Virus record (IMG/VR): IMGVR_UViG_3300035183_000200 | Coordinates: 1-34,930 of that record | Reading direction: 5' to 3' (one strand) | Length of the DNA: 34,930 bases | Origin: a virus | Position numbers and translations under genes: made by a program | Shown: positions 13,823-21,569 of the stretch, one piece after another | How positions within the stretch are numbered: the stretch's first letter is position 1 | Layout: every line of letters starts with the position of its first letter | The notes under the pieces: model-generated | Told to the model about the DNA's origin: nothing | Database searches by the model: none | The model's input: only the letters and a program-made list of their open reading frames with translations

Positions 13823-13928
13823 TCTGTATGTTTCACCAAGCGGAAGGAAATGGACAAAGCGTCAAGTTGTAGCATATTACGCAAGTAAAGGTAAATTTAA
13901 CAAAGCAAAGAAAAAAAGAAAGAAGTAG
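13797..13928 (+). CDS. Very small basic protein, 43 aa, GTG start
   Basis: Begins at GTG 13797, 7 bases after AAGGAGGTGG, and overlaps the glycosyltransferase end in another frame. The neighbouring ATG 13795 opens only four codons. The protein reads MPFLKIGSNLYVSPSGRKWT and ends in an almost pure Lys/Arg tail. A short beta hairpin followed by a basic tail suggests DNA or capsid-interior binding. I do not recognise it. Confidence 0.65.
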   Translation: MPFLKIGSNLYVSPSGRKWTKRQVVAYYASKGKFNKAKKKRKK

Positions 13929-13937
13929 CAGACAACT

Positions 13938-13960
13938 GGGTAAAAAACTGGGTTTTACCC
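13938..13960 (+). other. 8-bp inverted repeat after the 13797 gene
   Basis: GGGTAAAA (13938-13945) pairs with TTTTACCC (13953-13960) around a 7-base loop. The nearest T-run starts 17 bases further on, so it is not a standard terminator. It could be a weak terminator or an mRNA 3'-end stabiliser. Confidence 0.45.
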
Positions 13961-14022
13961 CACCCCTCGTTACACTATTTTTTTGAATTGTCAGAGTTAA
14001 TATGCAATCAAGAAAATGCCTC

Positions 14023-14051
14023 TTGACAAAGAGAAAATAAAGCTGTATAAG
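14023..14051 (+). promoter_or_regulatory. Sigma-70-type promoter ahead of the 14161 leader
   Basis: TTGACA (14023-14028), a 17-base spacer and TATAAG (14046-14051) are near consensus. Start of transcription is expected at about 14058. The product would be an RNA of about 97 nt ending at the terminator 14110-14154. Confidence 0.75.
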
Positions 14052-14057
14052 AGGCTT

Positions 14058-14109
14058 AGTCTTGTAAGTTAAACTTGCAAGCGATCGGAATTTGTCCGAT
14101 GCAGGAGAA
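14058..14109 (+). ncRNA. Two-hairpin leader RNA, short transcript candidate
   Basis: Hairpin 1 is CTTGTAAG (14061-14068) with CTTGCAAG (14074-14081), 8 bp with one G-U. Hairpin 2 is ATCGGA (14084-14089) with TCCGAT (14095-14100), 6 bp. A linker with AGGAG (14103-14107) leads into the terminator. Promoter, two stems and terminator together look like a small RNA or attenuator. I do not recognise a known RNA family. Confidence 0.55.
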
Positions 14110-14154
14110 AATCCCGATTAGAGCCCGATTTTGGGTTTTAATCGGGATTTTTTT
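14110..14154 (+). terminator. Intrinsic terminator just before the 14161 gene
   Basis: AATCCCGATTA (14110-14120) and TAATCGGGATT (14139-14149) form a perfect 11-bp stem; the loop has an extra CCC/GGG helix; the T-run extends to 14154. The next gene's ATG is only 7 bases on, with no Shine-Dalgarno sequence between. Confidence 0.88.
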
Positions 14155-14160
14155 GTGAAT

Positions 14161-14430
14161 ATGGCAAACTGGATACAAAAAGCAATTAAGAAACCAGGAA
14201 GTTTTACCGCTCAAGCCAAAAGGGCTGGTATGAGCGTAGCTGAATATGCCAACAAAGTCCTTAAAAAGGGGTCAAAGGCTTCTGCAACCACTAAAAGAAG
14301 GGCTGTTTTGGCAAAGACTTTAAGAAAACTTGCAAAAAGAAGGAAAAAGACAAGCCTTAAAGCACAAATGAGGAAAAATCCAGGCAAAGTAGCGGCAAGG
14401 CTTGAGAAGAAGATAGGATTTGAATATTAA
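14161..14430 (+). CDS. Small very basic protein, likely virion DNA-associated
   Basis: 89 residues from ATG 14161. A TTG at 14131 in frame is rejected because it lies in the terminator loop. The protein opens MANWIQKAIKKPGSFTAQAK, continues GMSVAEYANKVLKKGSKA and is packed with Lys/Arg (TLRKLAKRRKKTSLKAQMRK). Short proteins with this WIQKAIKKPG start occur in many phages without a known role. The charge suggests binding to packaged DNA. The 2-base gap to the next gene suggests coupled expression. The start has no ribosome binding site unless AGGAG at 14103 is brought near by the intervening hairpin. Confidence 0.7.
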   Translation: MANWIQKAIKKPGSFTAQAKRAGMSVAEYANKVLKKGSKASATTKRRAVLAKTLRKLAKRRKKTSLKAQMRKNPGKVAARLEKKIGFEY

Positions 14431-14432
14431 CT

Positions 14433-15503
14433 ATGGCATTAATATATGGTTCATCTCTAACAGATCCACGCTATGCTAATTATGGGGGTTCGTATCTGGC
14501 TCCAATGTCTAGCCAAACTAATCCCTATGCCGCAAATTATCAAGGGAGGATGACTCTTCCATCTGCTCTACGACCAAATGTCCGAGTAGCCACAAGTCCT
14601 TCTCAAGTTGGAAAACCAGTTGGTTCGGTCTTGGATACCTCAACCAGTAGTCAACCTGTTAATCCACCAACGAATCAAACACAACAACCCACGGGAAATG
14701 AACAGCAATCAGTAGATCCTTATGCTCAAGTTTGGAGTTATTTAGATCAATTAGCGGGTAATTTACCTCAGTGGGAACAGCAACTAAAAAGTGATATTGA
14801 GAATATTGTTTCTGCCCAACAGCAAGAAGTGGAAACCGCTAAACAGGGACAATTATCTAAATTCCCCACCTATGAAGAACAAGTAAGACAAAACCAAGCA
14901 ACAACGCTTAGACAATTAGCGGAAGATATAAACAAAGCTCTTCAAGCAGGACAACTCTATCTTTCAGGACGAGGCGCAGGTTCTTCTTCGGCAGCTGATA
15001 TGTATTCCTTTGCTTTAGCACAAGAGGCGAATAAAAGAAGGGCTGGAGTTTTGATGCAAACCAATCAATTGATGAACGAATTAAATCTCAAAAAAGCGGA
15101 GATTGAAAACCAGGCACAACAACAACTTAATGCCATAAATACTTGGAAAGCAGAACAGATGGCAAATATCGCCAGAGATTTTCAAGCAAGAAAAGAACAA
15201 CTGGCCTATACACAGGCAAATATGAGCCAGCAAGAAGCAAACTACTGGATTAATAGGCTTTCGCAACTCGAAAGCGAAGCGAAAAGCTGGAATCAAGCAA
15301 TTCAGAACTGGGCATTGAACAGAATAGCACAACTTGACAACTATAAAGCCCAACTTGGACAGCTTGGCTCATTCTCTGCTCCACAACTTACTTATCAGGA
15401 ACTGCAGAGCATTCCTCAATACACCCAAATAGCACAGGAGACGGCATATCCAGTTTCACCGTTTCTGAGGAGAAAGGCTGAAGAGTTTGGTTATCAGATA
15501 TAA
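14433..15503 (+). CDS. Internal virion protein candidate, Gln-rich coiled coil
   Basis: 356 residues. The first 90 are Ser/Pro/Gln/Asn-rich and disordered. From about residue 95 to 310 the protein is almost continuous helix with heptad character and many Gln/Ala (DIENIVSAQQQEVETAKQGQ, KKAEIENQAQQQLNAINTW). It contains a short glycine-rich turn GRGAGSSSAADMYSFA at about 185. The end is YPVSPFLRRKAEEFGYQI. Position directly before the giant ejection protein fits an internal core or ejection protein of a podovirus, similar in role to T7 gp14/gp15. This is inference from context and composition. Confidence 0.6.
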   Translation: MALIYGSSLTDPRYANYGGSYLAPMSSQTNPYAANYQGRMTLPSALRPNVRVATSPSQVGKPVGSVLDTSTSSQPVNPPTNQTQQPTGNEQQSVDPYAQVWSYLDQLAGNLPQWEQQLKSDIENIVSAQQQEVETAKQGQLSKFPTYEEQVRQNQATTLRQLAEDINKALQAGQLYLSGRGAGSSSAADMYSFALAQEANKRRAGVLMQTNQLMNELNLKKAEIENQAQQQLNAINTWKAEQMANIARDFQARKEQLAYTQANMSQQEANYWINRLSQLESEAKSWNQAIQNWALNRIAQLDNYKAQLGQLGSFSAPQLTYQELQSIPQYTQIAQETAYPVSPFLRRKAEEFGYQI

Positions 15504-15508
15504 AATGA

Positions 15509-18500
15509 ATGGCAACGCTTACAGATTTACTCAACAAAGTAAAAAAGACTATTAAAGATTATACTCCGCTTGATGAGATAGCTTCTTCTGTTGAAAACTA
15601 CTTTAATCCTACTTCTAATCAGGGACAAAACTTTTGGAGCACGCCCGTTGCACAAAGGTTGGCAAATCTTCAACTAAACACCCAGCCAATGGTTCAGCCC
15701 ATCTTAAATACTCTTCGTGAGGGCGGAGAGGCTTTTGCTAGAGCGGGTGTATATACAAATCCATTAAATCCTATTTTTAACAGAAAAGAGTGGGAAAAAA
15801 CTGCACCTAAAAAGGGAGACATTGGTAAGATGACAAGGGGACTTTTAACCGCTTACGGTTTAACAAAACCCACAACTGTTTTAGGGGGAGGACTATTTTC
15901 TGCTGGGTTTAATACTCTTGCTAATCTGGTAACCAAAAAACCAATTACTCAAAATCTACCTGAAAGCATTGGCGAGGGAGCACAATTTGGAGCTTTAGTT
16001 TCACCATTGGGAGAGGCTGCCGCTTTATTACCAGTAAGGGGACTTGCTAATTTGACTTCAAAACCAGTTCTTCAAAGAATTTTGCCTGAGGTAGCTAAAG
16101 AATTTGCTACGGGGGCTGGATATGGGGCAGCGACAGAACAAAATCCTATTAAAACTGGGTTAGAATTTGCTCCCTTTGGTCTTACAGGGACAATGGTCGG
16201 GAAAACTGGAGTTAAAGCTATGGCGGATTTTAAAAATCCCGTCCATCCTGAAGATAAGGAAGAGATTTTAAAAGCTATCGACATTCTTACAAGCAAAGAT
16301 CCGAAAGTGTTTATTGAGAAGGCTGCGGAAGCGGGAAAAACATTAAGGTTGCTTGCCAGCCACTATATCGATGCAAGGTTCGGCAAAAAGGCTCCTATTA
16401 GAGATGTAATGGAAGAATTGTTAAATAGGTTAAATTATGATTATGGTTATGATTTTACATTGGGGTTTGTAGAAAAGACAGCTCCTCGTGTTGGTGAAAC
16501 CCTAACCGCCAAAATTCTTAAAACTGGTAAAGAATTGACAGGAACAGTTAAAAAGATAGCCAGAATGCCAACTGGGGCGGTAATGGCACAACTTGAGACC
16601 GCAGCGGGCAAGACAAGATGGATACCGGTTTCAAAATATGCGGAGTGGTATAAGCCAGTAGAAAAAGCAGTAGAACAAGTAGCGGGAAAAGTAAAACCAG
16701 AAATTTCTAAAGAAAATTTAATGCAAGATATTAGAAACACGATTATGGATAATTTGGGAAGTAATTATAGTAAAGATCAATTACAAATGGTTCAAATGAT
16801 AGATCAGGGGTATTCTAAATCTCAAATAAAACAATATTTTAAAGAGAAGCCAGAGAGTTGGATTGATAATTCTTATAAGAATATTAAAGATGATTGGAAT
16901 AATTTACAGAAAATTGTAAAACAAAAAGGATTAAATAGTGTATCTGAATTAATTTTCAAAACAAGAAAGGAAATTGGACAAGTAGAAAATCGCTATATTC
17001 AAGCCATTCAAGAAATATCTCAACCGAAAACAGAAGTAAAACCAGAAATTCCTAAAGAAAGGGGGATAAAAGAAAAACCAGAAATTAAAACAATCCCTCC
17101 TGAACTTGAACCCCTAGCCCAAGAAGCAAGGAAATACAAGAGTGCGGAGGAGTTTGTAAAAAACTATTCTAAAATTTTTGATGATTTAATGGAAAAAGGA
17201 ATTATTGGCAGAGGAGCAAAGTATGATAGTTATGAAGTTGGACAATCTTTGATAAAACAATTTGGGGGAGGTAAAAAGGGACTTATCGACTTCTACGCCC
17301 AAGCCATTAAAGGAATACCAGAAGTTAAACCAGCAGAACAAGTAGTAGAAAAAGTTAAAACAACTATTCCTCCTGAACCTGAACCATTAGATAAAATAGT
17401 TAATGATTTTTTAACAAATAGAAAAAGTGGGACAGAATTGACAAAAATTCTAAAAAGTAAAGCATCAGAAACTAAATTTTTACCAAGGGAACAAAAAGCA
17501 TCAATTACGCTTTATCACGGAGGTTCAATAAATGATTTAAATTCTGTATTAGAAAGGGGATTAGATACTAGTAAAGTTCAATGGGCTACTGGTTCAAGAA
17601 GAAATGTAATTTCTTTAACACCAGATTTTAGTTTAGCTGAACGATTTGGAAAAGCAGGGCATTTAAATAGACAATTAGCAATGCCAGAAAGTGGAAAACC
17701 AGCAGTTATTTACAAAATGAAAATTCCTATTGAAGATTTATTCCCAGATACTCATCAGATAAATAATGCCAGATTGTGGAAAAAAGTTGACGCCAAAAAT
17801 ACTCTTGGTGATAGTTTAATTCACGGAAATGCGGTTGTCGTAAAAAATAAAATATATCCTACTGAAATAGAAAGTGTTTTTATTTGGGATAGTAAAATCG
17901 GAGATTATAAAGAAATACCATTTACAAAACAAGCAATTCAAGATTTCTATAACCAAGCCACTAGTGGAACTGGACAAAGAAGATTGGCAAAACAAGCGTT
18001 AGAACAGATACAAGCAGGGGGAGAAGTTACAAGCCGTAGCCAATTGCCTTCCCAAGAGTTACCATCACCCAAATCAGAGCAATTAACCCAATCACAAACT
18101 TCACCACTTCCCAAAGAGCCTGTAGGAATAGCTGAAAATAAGACTCTTCCATCGCAACCAATTATACCAGAGGGTTTCAAGGAAAGAGGGGTAATGAGAA
18201 CTATAAGGACATCTGAAGCAACCCCGCCAGAATTAACAAAAGAAATTGAAAAAATTACTGGCTCAACCAGATTTTACAGACCATATTCCGATATTGCTTC
18301 TCTTAAGGAAGCAAAATCAAGAATTGCCGCAGAAGGGGTTGACAATGTTAAGAAAGCTGTTCTAGAAGGTGAATACTCCAAAGGAAATGTAGCGGCTGGT
18401 GAGATTTTGGTTTCGAAAGCCTTAAATGAAGGAAGAATTGACGAAGCAACGGAGATCATTAAAAATCTTTCTCTTAAAGCAACTCAGGCTGGACAGGCAA

Positions 18501-20797
18501 ATCAGGCGTGGGCTATGTGGTCAAGAATAACTCCTGCTGGATTTTTGAAATATGCAGAAAGTGAGGTCTCAAAAGCCGCAGAAAAAATGGGGTCTTTTAC
18601 TAAAAGTATCAGGGGTGTATTTGGCAAAAAGTCGCCAGAACTTACTACCGAAGATAAAAAGATTATCACAGATTATATGATAAAGGCTAATCAAGCAGCA
18701 ACTGAAGAGGAAAAAGCCAAGTTTGTTAAATTAGCAATGCAAACCGTAGCTGATAAAATTCCTCTTGGGGTGTCAGATATTTTTGATGCTTACCGCTATA
18801 ACAATATGCTTTCTGGGCTTCCAACCCACGAGAGAAACTTTTTCAACAATGTTTGGAATACTTTTATTACTCCAGCTTTAACTATGGCAGCCGAGGGTAG
18901 ACCCAAACAGGCTGTTTTATATGAATTTAATGCTATTAAGAATATTCCAAAAGGGTTAGATGCGTTTGTTAAATCTTTAAAACGAGAAACCCCCATTGAT
19001 TTAAGCAAAATTGATCTTTCAATGGATAAAGTAAAATATGAGAAATTACCCAGACCTCTAACTATTTTTAGCGATTTAATGGAAGCGTCGGATAAGTTAT
19101 TTTCAGGAATCATTGAGTCTTCGATGACTGCTATCGGCAAAACTCCAGAAGAAGCGACAAAATTAGCCGAAGAATATTTGGTTAGAAAACCATTAAACGA
19201 GAGGGGGTATGGAATTTTATCTGATGGAATACGGGTTATGGGTGAAGGAATTGATGCGTTTGGTAAAAAATTCAAACCAATGAGGTGGGCGGTTCCTTTT
19301 CTAAGGACGCCTTTTGATGCGGCGGTTATGCAGCTTGAATATTCTCCAATGGGGGCAATTAATTTAATGGGGTCTCAAAATAAAAGAACGGCGATTGCTA
19401 GAGCATTACTGGGTTCAACAGCTACTTTTTGGGGTGCCACATTAGCACTACAAGGCAGAACTACTTGGGCTGTACCCACCGACCCTGAAGAAAAGAAATG
19501 GTTTTACGCAACTGGTAGAAAACCATTTTCAGTTAAAATAGGAGATAAATGGGTGCCAGCATACTATTTTGGTCCTTTTGTGTTTGCTATTCTTTTACCA
19601 GCGGCGGCTAATTATTATTACAACGAAGCTCCAGATGCTCTATCGGCAGGGGATTGGGAAAAATTAGGAAAGACAATCTCATCGGCAATATATTATTGGT
19701 CTCAGTCGTCTCCTTTAGCGGGATTGGGTGGGTTTGTTAGAACATTGGAGGGAGATGTGGACTATTCTTTTGCTAAAAACCTCGCCTTTAATGCCTCACA
19801 GTTAATTCCTTATTCATCAATGTTAAGATATATTGCAAACATCTTTGACCCCGTTTATCGAAAGCCGCAGGGGTTTGTCGAACAACTAAAGACTAACATA
19901 CCTTTTCTTTCGCAGACTATTCAACAGACTTATCAAGAACCAACAGGAGAACCCGCAAAACGAGATATAACTAATTATATTTTGCCCTGGGCAATAGGAA
20001 CAGAGACACCAGAAAGACAAGTATATGAACCGTTTTATCGAGAAAGGCAACAGGAAAGGCAACAAACGAGACTTATTAATACCCTTAAAAAACAAATTGA
20101 GGAAGGACAGCCTGTTGGGGGGGAAGCGGTGGCTATGTTATATGGAAAGCGGGCAGAAAAAACTGGAGAACCGCTTTCTGTTTTAGTAGAAAGAGCTAAA
20201 CTTCAGGCGCAATATAAAAAAGCAAACGATCTTTTTGATTTATATTTAAGAGCTCCCGATGATGCAACACGAGCTAAAATTGAACAAAGTGTTATTAGAA
20301 TGGGGATTGACCCAGCGGAGGGTTTGTATAATTACCTAACCACCCAAGAAACAGCCCCCAAGACTGAATATATTAAGGCTATTATTGCTCAAAATCCCAA
20401 CACTGATATAGTAGAACTTCTTTCTCCCTATCGTAAGGAGGGGATTGCTTCTGGTAAACCACTTTTGTCTGATGGTGTTATTGATAATCTTTATGACGAA
20501 GGGCTAATCACCGCAGAACAAAAAAAATATCTTAAAAGTCTCAAATGGGACACAAAACAAAAGAAGGTGGTTGGCAAAAAGGGGACTGGTAAAAAAATTA
20601 AAATATCCGAACCGCCAACTATTAAAATCAAACAAGTAAAGCCAGCAAAGATTAAAACCACATCATTGAAAGTGAAAACAGCACGCCCAAGAAAGGTTGC
20701 AGCTCTTAAGATTGCTAAACCAAAAGCGCAAACAGTAAGTATTAGAATTCCAAAGCAAACTTACCAGCCTGTTCCTATAAGATTTGGAAGGGCTTGA
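15509..20797 (+). CDS. Giant internal/ejection protein with ADP-ribosyltransferase-like domain
   Basis: 1762 residues, by far the largest gene. The N-terminal part has Gly/Ala-rich segments (about 110-215) that may enter membranes. About residues 660-800 resemble an ADP-ribosyltransferase fold: ITLYHGGSINDLNSVLERGL, VISLTPDFSLAERFGKA and an end IESVFIWDSK. This fits the H/R, S/T and E pattern of that superfamily. Later come THERNFFNNVW, two hydrophobic stretches (about 1300-1375; LLGSTATFWGATLALQG, YFGPFVFAILLPAAANYYY) and a Lys/Pro-rich tail. Such proteins are packaged and injected with DNA, as in podoviruses; T4 Alt is a known injected ADP-ribosyltransferase. I see no RNA polymerase motifs like those of the N4 virion polymerase. 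Confidence 0.75.
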   Translation: MATLTDLLNKVKKTIKDYTPLDEIASSVENYFNPTSNQGQNFWSTPVAQRLANLQLNTQPMVQPILNTLREGGEAFARAGVYTNPLNPIFNRKEWEKTAPKKGDIGKMTRGLLTAYGLTKPTTVLGGGLFSAGFNTLANLVTKKPITQNLPESIGEGAQFGALVSPLGEAAALLPVRGLANLTSKPVLQRILPEVAKEFATGAGYGAATEQNPIKTGLEFAPFGLTGTMVGKTGVKAMADFKNPVHPEDKEEILKAIDILTSKDPKVFIEKAAEAGKTLRLLASHYIDARFGKKAPIRDVMEELLNRLNYDYGYDFTLGFVEKTAPRVGETLTAKILKTGKELTGTVKKIARMPTGAVMAQLETAAGKTRWIPVSKYAEWYKPVEKAVEQVAGKVKPEISKENLMQDIRNTIMDNLGSNYSKDQLQMVQMIDQGYSKSQIKQYFKEKPESWIDNSYKNIKDDWNNLQKIVKQKGLNSVSELIFKTRKEIGQVENRYIQAIQEISQPKTEVKPEIPKERGIKEKPEIKTIPPELEPLAQEARKYKSAEEFVKNYSKIFDDLMEKGIIGRGAKYDSYEVGQSLIKQFGGGKKGLIDFYAQAIKGIPEVKPAEQVVEKVKTTIPPEPEPLDKIVNDFLTNRKSGTELTKILKSKASETKFLPREQKASITLYHGGSINDLNSVLERGLDTSKVQWATGSRRNVISLTPDFSLAERFGKAGHLNRQLAMPESGKPAVIYKMKIPIEDLFPDTHQINNARLWKKVDAKNTLGDSLIHGNAVVVKNKIYPTEIESVFIWDSKIGDYKEIPFTKQAIQDFYNQATSGTGQRRLAKQALEQIQAGGEVTSRSQLPSQELPSPKSEQLTQSQTSPLPKEPVGIAENKTLPSQPIIPEGFKERGVMRTIRTSEATPPELTKEIEKITGSTRFYRPYSDIASLKEAKSRIAAEGVDNVKKAVLEGEYSKGNVAAGEILVSKALNEGRIDEATEIIKNLSLKATQAGQANQAWAMWSRITPAGFLKYAESEVSKAAEKMGSFTKSIRGVFGKKSPELTTEDKKIITDYMIKANQAATEEEKAKFVKLAMQTVADKIPLGVSDIFDAYRYNNMLSGLPTHERNFFNNVWNTFITPALTMAAEGRPKQAVLYEFNAIKNIPKGLDAFVKSLKRETPIDLSKIDLSMDKVKYEKLPRPLTIFSDLMEASDKLFSGIIESSMTAIGKTPEEATKLAEEYLVRKPLNERGYGILSDGIRVMGEGIDAFGKKFKPMRWAVPFLRTPFDAAVMQLEYSPMGAINLMGSQNKRTAIARALLGSTATFWGATLALQGRTTWAVPTDPEEKKWFYATGRKPFSVKIGDKWVPAYYFGPFVFAILLPAAANYYYNEAPDALSAGDWEKLGKTISSAIYYWSQSSPLAGLGGFVRTLEGDVDYSFAKNLAFNASQLIPYSSMLRYIANIFDPVYRKPQGFVEQLKTNIPFLSQTIQQTYQEPTGEPAKRDITNYILPWAIGTETPERQVYEPFYRERQQERQQTRLINTLKKQIEEGQPVGGEAVAMLYGKRAEKTGEPLSVLVERAKLQAQYKKANDLFDLYLRAPDDATRAKIEQSVIRMGIDPAEGLYNYLTTQETAPKTEYIKAIIAQNPNTDIVELLSPYRKEGIASGKPLLSDGVIDNLYDEGLITAEQKKYLKSLKWDTKQKKVVGKKGTGKKIKISEPPTIKIKQVKPAKIKTTSLKVKTARPRKVAALKIAKPKAQTVSIRIPKQTYQPVPIRFGRA

Positions 20798-20823
20798 CAA
20801 GTAAGAAAAACCAAAACTATAAT
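20794..20823 (+). promoter_or_regulatory. Consensus promoter ahead of the 20886 leader
   Basis: TTGACA (20794-20799), an 18-base spacer and TATAAT (20818-20823): both hexamers are perfect. The -35 overlaps the stop of the giant gene. Start is expected near 20830, giving an RNA of about 56 nt that ends at the terminator right before ATG 20886. Confidence 0.8.
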
Positions 20824-20831
20824 AGGGCTAA

Positions 20832-20885
20832 CTACTCGATTTGGTAGCGAGCGGAAGACCGAAATAGGTTGACCGCTCTTTTTTT
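20832..20885 (+). terminator. Leader hairpins and intrinsic terminator abutting ATG 20886
   Basis: GAGCGG (20849-20854) pairs with CCGCTC (20873-20878), with an inner ACC/GGT pair, followed by seven T (20879-20885); the next base starts the gene. Upstream, CTCG (20835-20838) can pair with CGAG (20848-20851), which would take bases from the terminator stem, while CTAC (20832-20835) with GTAG (20844-20847) would leave it free. These alternatives have the form of an antiterminator/terminator choice. Confidence 0.78.
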
Positions 20886-21566
20886 ATGACTATAGAACAA
20901 ATAATCAAAGAAGCACACAAGCTATATGCGGGGGATACTAGTTACCCCGATGTCTCCTCTGATGACTGGGCTTTTATGGTAGCCGCCGCCAACGAGGCTA
21001 TCTCAAACTGGGAAAGAGAGAACAACATCTTTTGGAAGGAATTGTTTACAACTTATTCTGCAACAACTTCAGACGGAGTTAGCCAGTATAATTTGCCCTC
21101 TAATTTTAAGCAGTCTGATGGCTATTTAAGGCTTTATGTTAATGGAACAAGTGCTAAACCAACCCTCTATCAACAAGTTAAGCCCGAAGAGGGAAAAACA
21201 ATTCAAACATCGGGAGGCAATAATCAGATTTTTTGGATTACGGATAAGATAAATATCTATCCCACACCAACCACAGCACAAGGAACGGCGAACAAGACTT
21301 TTGAACTTGATTATTACAAAAAAGCAACAACTTATTCAACAGGACAGGAGACAACTCCTCCTGAGATGTCAGACCCTTATTATATTGTAGATTGGATTGT
21401 CTTTAAGTTGTTTTCTAATGATGGTCCAGTGTCGGCAGATAAGTCGTCGCTTTATTTTCAGTTAGCCAATAATAGGCTTGCGGCGATGAGGGTGGCAGAA
21501 GAGACACCAGGTTTTTTCCAACCAGCAGGAACAATCAATCTTTTAAGTTATGGTTTTGGAGTGTAA
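20886..21566 (+). CDS. Tail adaptor / head-tail connector protein
   Basis: 226 residues. The N-terminal helical half (MTIEQIIKEAHKLYAGDTS, WAFMVAAANEAISNWERENN), a beta-rich middle with NIYPTPTTAQG and ELDYYKKAT, and a helical end SSLYFQLANNRLAAMRVAEE fit podovirus adaptor proteins of the T7 gp11 / P22 gp4 kind, which bind the portal ring. The gene precedes the nozzle-like protein by 3 bases, the expected order. It starts immediately after a terminator T-run without a Shine-Dalgarno sequence. Confidence 0.7.
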   Translation: MTIEQIIKEAHKLYAGDTSYPDVSSDDWAFMVAAANEAISNWERENNIFWKELFTTYSATTSDGVSQYNLPSNFKQSDGYLRLYVNGTSAKPTLYQQVKPEEGKTIQTSGGNNQIFWITDKINIYPTPTTAQGTANKTFELDYYKKATTYSTGQETTPPEMSDPYYIVDWIVFKLFSNDGPVSADKSSLYFQLANNRLAAMRVAEETPGFFQPAGTINLLSYGFGV

Positions 21567-21569
21567 CTT

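Noticed and set aside
14058-14154. tRNA or tmRNA gene
   Set aside because: The three stems do not form a cloverleaf with a T-loop or anticodon arm, and the last is a terminator.
14131-14160. Upstream TTG start for the 14161 gene
   Set aside because: The added codons lie in the terminator loop and 3' arm; the ATG at 14161 gives the expected start of this type of protein.
15509-20797. N4-type virion RNA polymerase in the giant protein
   Set aside because: Although the capsid is N4-gp56-like and the protein is very large, I see no polymerase motifs; the recognisable part looks like an ADP-ribosyltransferase.
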